Of a DNA stretch of 14,488 nt, positions 1 through 4,919 are shown one piece after another. The stretch is from NCBI GenBank assembly GCA_026417815.1, contig JAOACN010000515.1:1-14488 (forward strand), read 5' to 3'. A program made the translations under genes and the position numbers. Source of the DNA: Chloroflexaceae bacterium (lineage in GTDB: Bacteria > Chloroflexota > Chloroflexia > Chloroflexales > Chloroflexaceae). The notes beneath the pieces are model-generated. The model saw only the letters and a list, made by a program, of their open reading frames with translations. It searched no databases and had not been told where the DNA came from. How positions within the stretch are numbered: position 1 is the stretch's first letter; every line of letters begins with the position of its first letter.

Positions 1-150
1 ATTCTGTTCCCAGTAGCGCCGGATCGCCCCGCTGATGCACTGGCCGGTTTCCCGGAAGCAGCGTTGCTCGCCCTGGGCCTGCACGTTGGCCACCGGCACC
101 GCGCCCAGGATCGCAACGACGACGAAAAGAAACGCTCGAAGACCACGCAT
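1..150 (-). CDS. Secreted protein with FxETG...YW motif, N-terminal fragment
   Basis: Only the first 50 codons are present; the gene runs off the left edge. Residues 1-25 form a clear Sec signal peptide: a basic start (MRGLR), a hydrophobic core FLFVVVAILGAV, and a small-residue cleavage region ending near NVQA. The mature start carries CFRETGQCISGAIRRYWEQN. This matches the CFPETG-x-CISGRF-x-YW-x-NGG pattern that I recall from many exported Chloroflexota proteins, where it precedes LGFP-like phrases, so the protein is probably exported and cell-surface associated. The ATG at 150 is preceded by AGGA seven bases away, a modest ribosome binding site. No convincing promoter is visible between it and the next gene. 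The enzymatic domain, if any, lies outside the window, so no function is assigned. Confidence 0.7.
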   Translation of the reverse strand, partial: MRGLRAFLFVVVAILGAVPVANVQAQGEQRCFRETGQCISGAIRRYWEQN

Positions 151-237
151 ATCGTTATCCTGAACGAGATGTGCAGGCCCGAACTTCGAGTGTCACCCGG
201 CCGCGCCGCGCTGCGCCCGGTGTCTGTCCCTCCAGCG

Positions 238-273
238 CCCTTTCCCTCTCCCCCCAGGCAGGAGAGGGAAGGG
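238..273. terminator. Strong intergenic hairpin, possible terminator
   Basis: The arms CCCTTTCCCTCTCC (238-251) and GGAGAGGGAAGGG (261-273) pair almost perfectly, with one bulged base around a 9-nt loop. It lies in the 193-bp gap downstream of the metallo-hydrolase (minus, stop at 344) and upstream of the secreted protein. It could end transcription of the hydrolase, but there is no clear T-run on either side. Polypurine/polypyrimidine hairpins like this also occur as dispersed repeats in GC-rich bacteria, so the terminator role is inferred. Confidence 0.45.
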
Positions 274-343
274 AATGGGGGGAGGGTGCGGATTGAGCCA
301 GCTTCGTCCCAATTACAAAACCAGGCTCACCAGGCCGGCGCCC

Positions 344-1075
344 TTAGGCCACCGACTCGCCCGGTTTAAGGGCGATAATCTCGGTGGTGACGCCAAACTC
401 TTTGCAGGCTTCCGCCAGGGCCTCAGGCGTTCCTTTCAGGATGGGGAAGGTGGCGAAGTGCTCGGGGATGGCATAGCGCGCGCCGATTAACTTCAACGCA
501 TACGCCGCCTGGCGCGGATCCATGGTGAAGTGATCGCCAATCGGCAAAATCGCCAGATCGGGTTTGTACAGATCACCGATGATCTGCATATCCATGGTTA
601 CGCAGGTGTCACCGGTGTGATAAATGGTAAAGCCATTGCTGAAGCGCAGCACGTAGCCTGCCGGGGCCCCCAGGTTGATGATCTGGCCGTTTTCGTAGAT
701 CGTGCTGGAGTGGTGAGCGACGGTCAGGGTGGCCCGCACATCCGCCACCGTCACCGTACCGCCCATGTTGAAGCCGACGATCCTCTCTGCCGCGATACCT
801 TTGGATTCCAGATAGGGAACCATGTCGAACTGGCAGACAATCGTGGCGCCGGTGTCCTTCGCGAGCGCCTGCACGTCGCCGACGTGGTCGAAATGGCCGT
901 GGGTCAGGAAAATGGCAGCGAGGTTCTGGCGCACGCGGGCCTTCAGTGGCTCGGGACAGGCGGGGTTTCCGTCAACCCAGGCGTCAATCAGAATGTTCTT
1001 CCCCTCAGGGGTCGTGATATGGAAGGTGCCGTGGCCGACCCAGGTGATCGTCACATCTTTGCCGATCGTGGTCAT
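344..1075 (-). CDS. UPF0173-type metal-dependent hydrolase (metallo-beta-lactamase fold)
   Basis: A 243-residue protein of the UlaG/YtkL-like metallo-beta-lactamase superfamily, a typical full length for UPF0173. The metal-binding motif LTHGHFDH is at residues 57-64 (H59, H61, D63, H64). Further likely ligands are H121/H122, the TGD at 154-156 (D156), and H206 in IPEHFATFP. The opening TWVGHGTFHI is the usual first strand. It has no signal peptide and no membrane segment, so it is cytoplasmic. The family hydrolyses phosphodiester or lactone-like bonds, but the substrate of this branch is not settled. The start at 1075 is chosen because AAGGAGG lies five bases upstream. The reading frame stays open upstream to 1195, but that stretch is a palindromic leader with no family similarity. 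It appears to be a single-gene unit with its own promoter near 1171-1179, divergent from thioredoxin. Confidence 0.9.
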   Translation of the reverse strand: MTTIGKDVTITWVGHGTFHITTPEGKNILIDAWVDGNPACPEPLKARVRQNLAAIFLTHGHFDHVGDVQALAKDTGATIVCQFDMVPYLESKGIAAERIVGFNMGGTVTVADVRATLTVAHHSSTIYENGQIINLGAPAGYVLRFSNGFTIYHTGDTCVTMDMQIIGDLYKPDLAILPIGDHFTMDPRQAAYALKLIGARYAIPEHFATFPILKGTPEALAEACKEFGVTTEIIALKPGESVA

Positions 1076-1120
1076 CGTTGCCTCCTTAACGACACACGAA
1101 CCTGAACATAGGGGGCAAGC

Positions 1121-1162
1121 CTGTGGGGCAACCCTGTGGGGCAACCCCCGGGGTTGCCCCAC
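1121..1162. repeat. Tandem 13-bp repeat plus 27-bp near-perfect palindrome
   Basis: The unit CTGTGGGGCAACC occurs twice head to tail (1121-1133 and 1134-1146). The second copy is the left arm of a palindrome: GTGGGGCAACCCC (1136-1148) and GGGGTTGCCCCAC (1150-1162), separated by one base. The first copy can pair with the same right arm, so two alternative stems are possible. It lies between the predicted promoter and the start codon of the metallo-hydrolase, so it would form part of the mRNA leader. Its role is unknown. Confidence 0.75.
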
Positions 1163-1170
1163 GGGAACCC

Positions 1171-1179
1171 AGTATAGCA
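1171..1179 (-). promoter_or_regulatory. Extended -10 promoter for the metallo-hydrolase
   Basis: Read on the minus strand the sequence is TGC-TATACT, a good extended -10 element. No good -35 box lies at 16-18 bp. Transcription would start near 1164 and give a leader of about 90 nt that carries the palindromic repeat. The same TGC-TATACT string occurs in the stronger parB promoter, which supports the call. Confidence 0.5.
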
Positions 1180-1199
1180 CAAGGGAACCCGGCAATTGA

Positions 1200-1223
1200 C
1201 AGCCCCGGCCTGGTCAGGGGCTG
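1200..1223. other. Small inverted repeat
   Basis: CAGCCCC (1200-1206) and GGGGCTG (1217-1223) are inverted copies separated by 10 bases. They lie upstream of the hydrolase promoter and downstream of the MITE-like element. The arrangement could be an operator or merely GC-rich noise. The rest of 1224-1284 shows nothing recognisable. Confidence 0.3.
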
Positions 1224-1284
1224 ATGCAACGTCCGCCTCCGGCGGGGGGAGGGGCGGCTGCGCCACCCGAGACGGTCATGACGT

Positions 1285-1300
1285 CTGGGGCGCGCCCCAG
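1285..1300. repeat. 16-bp perfect palindrome CTGGGGCGCGCCCCAG
   Basis: A perfect two-fold symmetric sequence. Its right 11 bases (1290-1300) are the left copy of the direct repeat that flanks the neighbouring palindromic element. The right-hand copy (1410-1420) lacks the left half of the palindrome, as expected if the element landed inside or beside a pre-existing palindrome and duplicated part of it. It could alternatively be a regulator site. Confidence 0.6.
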
Positions 1301-1409
1301 AAACTGTTTACACCCGGGGTAACAGGAGAGCCTGGGACCGAGGGCGTCTCGCCCTCGAAGCCACAACGAGGGCTGGAAGCCCTCGCTCCCAGGAGAGGTG
1401 TGAACAGTT
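1301..1409. mobile_element. MITE-like palindromic element with flanking 11-bp direct repeats
   Basis: This non-coding block has terminal inverted repeats AACTGTTTACACC (1302-1314) and GGTGTGAACAGTT (1397-1409), differing at one position. Inside is a second inverted pair, CTGGGACCGAGGGC (from 1332) and GCCCTCGCTCCCAG, also with one mismatch, which encloses two small hairpins built on CGAGGGC/GCCCTCG. The block is flanked by identical 11-bp direct repeats GCGCGCCCCAG at 1290-1300 and 1410-1420, which look like a target-site duplication. It encodes no transposase, so it would be a non-autonomous element or a REP-like palindromic unit. The right end stops five bases before the -35 box of the thioredoxin promoter, so it may influence that promoter. 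Confidence 0.6.
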
Positions 1410-1425
1410 GCGCGCCCCAGGGATT

Positions 1426-1454
1426 TTGCATTACCCCTGCCGGCGCGGTATAAT
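1426..1454 (+). promoter_or_regulatory. Strong sigma-70-type promoter for thioredoxin
   Basis: TTGCAT (1426-1431), a 17-bp spacer, and a perfect TATAAT (1449-1454). Transcription should start near 1461, giving a leader of about 72 nt before the thioredoxin ATG. An inverted repeat overlaps the predicted start site, so the promoter is likely controlled by a repressor. Confidence 0.8.
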
Positions 1455-1456
1455 GT

Positions 1457-1473
1457 GTACCCCGTGGGGGTAC
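1457..1473. promoter_or_regulatory. Candidate CsoR/CstR-type operator
   Basis: GTACCCC-GTG-GGGGTAC is a perfect 7-bp inverted repeat with a 3-bp centre, located directly downstream of the -10 box and over the predicted start site. Operators of the CsoR/CstR (DUF156) family, as I recall them, are built from TACCC(C) and GGG(G)TA half-sites. A DUF156 repressor gene lies in the same transcriptional direction 700 bp downstream. The symmetry and position are seen directly; binding is inferred. Confidence 0.6.
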
Positions 1474-1532
1474 CTACAGAGGTGCAATCGCCCGTTCCAG
1501 AGCGCGGGTGGTCTATAGAGGAGGGTAGCGGA

Positions 1533-1859
1533 ATGTCCAAGCCGATTGTGGTGACAGACGCCGATTTCGAGGAGAAGGTGCTCCAGGCCGATAAGCCGGT
1601 GGTCGTAGATTTCTGGGCGCCGTGGTGCGCTCCCTGCCGGGCGATTGCGCCGATTCTCGACAAACTCGCCACCGAGTACGCAGGGCGTCTGACCATCGCC
1701 AAGGTCAATACTGACGAGGAGATCCAGCACGCCAGCCGTCTGGGCATTCAGGGCATCCCAACCCTGATCATTTTCAAGAACGGCCAGGAGGTTGGGCGAC
1801 TGGTCGGTTCGCGCTCCGAGGCCCAGTACCGCGAGGTCTTCAATAAGGTGCTTGGCTGA
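1533..1859 (+). CDS. trxA: Thioredoxin
   Basis: A 108-residue classical thioredoxin, the normal family length. It is a cytoplasmic disulfide oxidoreductase reduced by thioredoxin reductase, and it serves enzymes such as ribonucleotide reductase and peroxiredoxins; thioredoxins also reduce protein persulfides. The active site WCAPC is at residues 31-35 (C32, C35), in a variant close to WCGPC. The buried acid is D26 in VVVDFW and the cis-proline is P76 in GIPTL. The C-terminal glycine-rich GRLVGS strand is present. The start at 1533 is set by GAGGAGG about eight bases upstream and by family length; the frame is open further upstream but enters the leader. It has its own strong promoter with a candidate operator, and a CsoR-family gene follows after a structured spacer. 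Confidence 0.95.
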   Translation: MSKPIVVTDADFEEKVLQADKPVVVDFWAPWCAPCRAIAPILDKLATEYAGRLTIAKVNTDEEIQHASRLGIQGIPTLIIFKNGQEVGRLVGSRSEAQYREVFNKVLG

Positions 1860-2174
1860 GGTGAAAAGAGGCGGGTAGGCCGCAGCCCGCTGCGGCCGTA
1901 CGGGGGCCGGTTTGCATCGCGGCGTTGTGCGCCATGCGTATGACCGTCTGATACGGCAACGAGACGTTTCCCTGGAGAGGCGGCGCCGACGGGACGCGCC
2001 CCTCCAAAGGCCCCGTTCCGGTGCGGCACGACGTAGCCGCGCCGCATCGGAACGGCTGCATCGTGCGGGGGCCGCAGGCCCTCGCCGAGACGAAGTCTTG
2101 TTGCGCTCTTACGGCGCGGGCGGACACCCGCCGGCGTCTGCCGTTGTCCACTGCAGGTTGACAAGGAGGTCACT
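1860..2174 (+). other. Structured spacer between trxA and the CsoR-like gene
   Basis: No credible gene is seen in these 315 bases, but there are two clear hairpins. The first is GGCCGCAG (1878-1885) with CTGCGGCC (1890-1897) around a CCCG loop, 19 nt after the thioredoxin stop. The second has 15-base arms at 2013-2027 and 2041-2055 (CCGTTCCG...GCGGC pairing with GCCGC...CGGAACGG), with one G-T wobble and a 13-nt loop. Neither is followed by a T-run. They could be a partial terminator or processing site that sets different levels of thioredoxin and regulator, or remnants of repeat elements. No independent promoter for the regulator is evident. Confidence 0.5.
2163..2170 (+). promoter_or_regulatory. 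Strong ribosome binding site of the CsoR-like gene
   Basis: AAGGAGGT sits four bases before the ATG at 2175 and fixes this start. The overlapping TTGACA at 2158-2163 is probably coincidental, because a matching -10 would lie inside the gene. Confidence 0.7.
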
Positions 2175-2465
2175 ATGGTTGAGCCGCAAGCGAGCCCTCC
2201 GCGCACCCTTTCGCCGGAGCGACGGGAGGATATTCTGTTACGGCTGCGCCGCATCGAGGGCCAGGTGCGCGGCGTGCAGCGCATGGTTGATGAGGGTCGC
2301 GATTGCCGCGAGATTGTCACCCAGGTGGCGGCGATCAAGTCGGCCCTGGCCAGCGTGAGTAGCCAGGTGTTGCAGTGCTACGCCCGCAATTGCCTGGGCG
2401 ACGATGAGCTTGTCCGTGATCAGGTCATCGCCGAGTTGATCGAGTTGTTCCAGGGGGCCCGATGA
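2175..2465 (+). CDS. CsoR/CstR-family (DUF156) metal- or persulfide-sensing repressor
   Basis: A 96-residue all-helical regulator of the CsoR/RcnR/FrmR/CstR family. The signature RLRRIEGQVRGVQRMVDEG runs from residue 23 to 41. The first sensing cysteine is C44 in GRDC. The second-helix site reads CYARNC (68-73), with C73 at the usual second cysteine position. Copper-sensing CsoR uses Cys-His-Cys; here the His position is Y69 with an extra C68 beside it. This is poor for the classical Cu(I) site and nearer to the two-cysteine persulfide sensor CstR, which also lacks the His. Family members repress their target genes until metal or reactive sulfur species modify the cysteines. The stop overlaps the start of the next gene (ATGA). 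A likely target is the operator at 1457-1473. Family assignment is firm; the inducer is inferred. Confidence 0.9.
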   Translation: MVEPQASPPRTLSPERREDILLRLRRIEGQVRGVQRMVDEGRDCREIVTQVAAIKSALASVSSQVLQCYARNCLGDDELVRDQVIAELIELFQGAR

Positions 2466-2737
2466 GCCAGGAACCACCCTGCCGCGCCGGGGCAACCTCT
2501 GCCGATCTGGCCCGCGAAGCCGACCGCGCGGTGCTCTACGGCGCCGTGCTGGCCGCGCAGCGCCCCGGGGTGCGCCTCAAGCCGGCCATCGCCGAAGCGG
2601 CGCTGGCCCTCGTTCCCGCGGTGCAGGCTTACCTCAACGGCGAAGACGGCCCCCTGGCCGAGACGGCCCTCGCCTATGCCCGCGCCTGCGGGGCCGAAGC
2701 CTTCCTCAGCGCAAAGCGCCGCTCCCCCCAGGGTTGA
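2462..2737 (+). CDS. Small conserved-looking protein of unknown function, coupled to the CsoR-like gene
   Basis: A 91-residue protein whose ATG overlaps the stop of the CsoR-like gene in an ATGA junction, the usual mark of translational coupling. It has no signal peptide or clear membrane segment. The composition is rich in alanine and predicted helical (LAREADRAVLYGAVLAA, IAEAALALVPAVQAYL, AETALAYARACGAEAFL), with two cysteines, C7 and C75. I do not recognise a family. Position suggests that it acts with the repressor or in the same stress response. It could instead be a chance open frame, but the tight overlap and strong GC third-position bias argue for a real gene. The tail KRRSPQG is basic. 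Confidence 0.6.
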   Translation: MSQEPPCRAGATSADLAREADRAVLYGAVLAAQRPGVRLKPAIAEAALALVPAVQAYLNGEDGPLAETALAYARACGAEAFLSAKRRSPQG

Positions 2738-2823
2738 CCCGGCACGCACTCCCGGAGTGGAAGGGGCGACCCCTCTACGGAGAATGCCCCCCCTTTTACC
2801 CCAATCCAAAATCCAAAATCATA
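2738..2823. terminator. Convergent intergenic region with short hairpins
   Basis: Between the convergent stops lie CACTCC-C-GGAGTG (2747-2759) and AGGGG-CGA-CCCCT (2762-2774). A short repeat follows (2801-2820) in which ATCCAAA recurs with an 8-base period. The hairpins are short but adjacent and are the only candidates for ending the thioredoxin-regulator transcript from the left and the parB transcript from the right. The sequence is markedly AT-richer than its surroundings toward the parB end. Confidence 0.35.
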
Positions 2824-3888
2824 TTACTCCTCCACCTCCCAGCCCTGCTGGCGCGCCAGTTCCCGTAATCCGCGGGTCAGGCTCTCGAGTTGCTTGAGCA
2901 GCAGCCGCAGCTTGAACGGCGCGCCCTCGTCGTGTTTGACCCACTTCACCAGGTCGCCATCGGCATAGGCGCGCGTCAGCCGGTCGGTCTCGTCCACCAT
3001 CTGATCCAGTGAGCGGATGCGGAACACCCGCGCCTTGTTGCGCGGCTGGTTCTCGATCGTCTCGTCCTCGACGCCCAGGTAGGGGCCGTCCGCCTCTTCC
3101 GTCGCTTCATCGGCCCACAGATCGGCGTCGGACTCCTCGCGGTCCACGGCGCTCACACTGGTTCTCCCCAGCGGCCCGCCACTGATCTGCACCTCCGGCC
3201 CGGAGGGGGTGGTGCGTAACTGTTCGCCCGCCTCCAGGGCCTGGAGCGCCGTCTCAAGGGTCAGGTTGGGATTGGCGGCGAAGTAGGCCACCAGGCGGCT
3301 CAACTCGGCCGCCGACAGCCCCTCGTCAACCGCGAAGCGCGCCAGTTCAATCTGGGTGCGCGGGTTGGCGACGCGGCGCAGGTGCTGGGCCTGGGTGACG
3401 TTCAGTTCGCGGCGGCGGATCAACTGCTGCACCTCGTCGGGGAGCTCGAGCAACCCCAGGTAGCGGCGCACGGTGCGCCCGCTCAGGCCCACGGCCACAC
3501 CGACCGCCTCGTCGAGTTCGTGGTCGGGAAGCCTGCCCCGTTCTTCGACGATCCGCGCCCGCAGACGGGCAAAGGCCCGCGCCTGCTCCAGGTCGTTCAG
3601 ATCCTCGCGCTGCACGTTCTCAATCAACTGGCGCAGCAACAGGTCGGGATCATCGGCGTCGAGCACGATGCAGGGCACCCTCTCCAGCCCCAGACGCTCG
3701 GCGGCGGCCCGGCGCCGCCCGCCGTAGACCACACGGTAACGCCCGCCGCCCACACTGATCACGCCCAGGGGCTGCAGCAGGCCCCGCTCGGCAATGGTGG
3801 CGGCAAGGCCGGCGATGTCGCCCAGGTCCTCGCGCACCCCGTCGGGGTCGGCCTCAAGCTGGCGGGGATCAAGGTAGAGCAACTGCAT
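2824..3888 (-). CDS. ParB/Spo0J-family DNA-binding protein, orphan
   Basis: About 354 residues. The N-terminal ParB/sulfiredoxin-like CTPase domain shows GDIAGLAATIAERGLLQPL (23-41), the arginine-rich box YGGRRRAAA (55-63) and ENVQREDLNDLEQA (90-103). The helix-turn-helix domain covers about 115-180 (ELDEAVGVAVGLSGRTVRRYLGLL). An acidic linker (225-285) precedes a C-terminal helical segment. ParB proteins clamp onto DNA at parS and normally partner with ParA; no parA and no recognisable parS are present here, so it may act in nucleoid organisation or as a Noc- or transcription-regulator-like factor. Two starts are possible: ATG 3888, with GGAG ten bases upstream and a better family match, or ATG 3918, ten residues longer and only about eight bases after the predicted transcription start. 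It ends convergent with the regulator operon. Confidence 0.85.
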   Translation of the reverse strand: MQLLYLDPRQLEADPDGVREDLGDIAGLAATIAERGLLQPLGVISVGGGRYRVVYGGRRRAAAERLGLERVPCIVLDADDPDLLLRQLIENVQREDLNDLEQARAFARLRARIVEERGRLPDHELDEAVGVAVGLSGRTVRRYLGLLELPDEVQQLIRRRELNVTQAQHLRRVANPRTQIELARFAVDEGLSAAELSRLVAYFAANPNLTLETALQALEAGEQLRTTPSGPEVQISGGPLGRTSVSAVDREESDADLWADEATEEADGPYLGVEDETIENQPRNKARVFRIRSLDQMVDETDRLTRAYADGDLVKWVKHDEGAPFKLRLLLKQLESLTRGLRELARQQGWEVEE

Positions 3889-3932
3889 AGGAGTCACGCT
3901 CCGCTGGATGCAAAACATTTGTGCCAGGGCGG

Positions 3933-3961
3933 AGTATAGCAGAACTGGCCTCGCGCGGCAA
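3933..3961 (-). promoter_or_regulatory. Strong promoter for the parB-like gene
   Basis: On the minus strand: TTGCCG (3961-3956), a 17-bp spacer, and TATACT (3938-3933) preceded by TGC, giving an extended -10. The -35 box lies just outside the end of the lipid kinase gene (stop at 3965). The predicted start near 3926 gives a leader of about 38 nt for the ATG at 3888, or only about 8 nt for the ATG at 3918. Confidence 0.75.
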
Positions 3962-3964
3962 CCG

Positions 3965-4885
3965 CTACACTACCACGCGCATGGCCCGCGGCAGAACATC
4001 GACGCACACGCGCCGGGCGCTGGTGGTCAGCACCTCTCCGTCGGTGGCCACAGGGAAGGGCGCGGGCGAGGCGATCTCGACGTGCTGTACGGTAGCGGTG
4101 ATGATCTGGCGGAGCTCGACGTGGCTGCCGTCGAACAGTCTGGGATAGTAACGGATCACCTCATCGAGGCGCAGTTTCGGCACGATGCACAGGTCGAGCC
4201 GTTCATCATCGAGCTTCGCCGCGGGGGTGAGGAGGAAGCCGCCGCCCTGCCAGCGTCCACTGGCCACGGTGGCGAAGAAGAGCCGTTTGTGGACTTCTTT
4301 TCCGTCATAGCGCACGCTCATCACTGCGGGCTTGTAGGTGGCCAGGGCCCGCAGCGAGGCGACAATATAGGCGGCGAGGCCGGTCAGACGGGGCAGGTTC
4401 TGGACCTCGACGGCCACCTGGGCGTCAATGCCCGCGCCAAGGCCGTTGATGAAGGCCCGGCGCAGTTCCAGGCCGCCGCTCTCGACGCTGATCGCGCCGA
4501 GATCCACGGCGGTCATTCTCCCGGCGGCGAGGCGGTAGGCCATACCGGGTAGACCACCGGTTTCGAAGCCGGGGAACATCCTGGCGAAGTCGCAGCCGGT
4601 GCCAAGCGGCAACAACCCGAGCGCGGCGTCGCCGGTGCCGGCCTGGCGCGCCGCCAGGATGCCATTGACCACTTCGTTGACCGTGCCATCGCCCCCGGCG
4701 GCGGCGACGCATGCAAAGCCCTGCTCGACTGCCTGGGCGGCCAGTTCGACCCCCCCGCCGCGAGCATGGGTGGTGAAGAGCGTATAGTCCACCCCGGCGC
4801 GGCGCAGGGCCTGCTCCAGTTCGTCGCGGGCCCTGCCGGCGGCGCCCCGCCCCGCGGCGGGGTTGGGGATGACACAGGGCTTCAT
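3965..4885 (-). CDS. Diacylglycerol kinase-family lipid kinase (DagK/YegS/BmrU type)
   Basis: 306 residues, the normal size for bacterial soluble lipid kinases. It should use ATP to phosphorylate diacylglycerol or a related lipid at the inner face of the membrane, returning it to phospholipid synthesis as phosphatidic acid. Nucleotide-binding motifs are NPAAGRG (8-14), AGGDGTVNEVVNG (63-75) with the GGDGT signature, and LPLGTGCDFAR (92-102). The C-terminal half shows the usual beta-sandwich with VATDGEVL near the end, the conserved DGE typical of this fold. The ATG at 4885 has no good ribosome binding site immediately upstream. The purine-rich GGGAGGG 25-31 bases before it is locked in a hairpin, so translation may be coupled to trpB, which ends 34 bases earlier. 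Substrate preference (diacylglycerol versus a glycolipid precursor) cannot be read from sequence. Confidence 0.9.
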   Translation of the reverse strand: MKPCVIPNPAAGRGAAGRARDELEQALRRAGVDYTLFTTHARGGGVELAAQAVEQGFACVAAAGGDGTVNEVVNGILAARQAGTGDAALGLLPLGTGCDFARMFPGFETGGLPGMAYRLAAGRMTAVDLGAISVESGGLELRRAFINGLGAGIDAQVAVEVQNLPRLTGLAAYIVASLRALATYKPAVMSVRYDGKEVHKRLFFATVASGRWQGGGFLLTPAAKLDDERLDLCIVPKLRLDEVIRYYPRLFDGSHVELRQIITATVQHVEIASPAPFPVATDGEVLTTSARRVCVDVLPRAMRVVV

Positions 4886-4897
4886 ACGGGGGGGTCC

Positions 4898-4916
4898 GGG
4901 AAGGCGAAGCCCTCCC
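4898..4916 (-). other. Hairpin between trpB and the lipid kinase
   Basis: On the minus strand GGGAGGGC pairs with GCCTTCCC around a TTC loop: eight base pairs with one G-T wobble. It lies in the 34-bp gap after trpB and contains the only Shine-Dalgarno-like string near the kinase start. It may dampen kinase translation or stabilise the upstream message. Confidence 0.4.
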
Positions 4917-4919
4917 GCC

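Noticed and set aside
1076..1195. N-terminal extension of the metallo-hydrolase to 1195
   Set aside because: It would translate the palindromic repeat, lies over the predicted promoter, and a perfect ribosome binding site precedes the ATG at 1075.
2158..2163. TTGACA as a -35 box for the CsoR-like gene
   Set aside because: It overlaps the ribosome binding site, and any matching -10 would fall inside the coding region.
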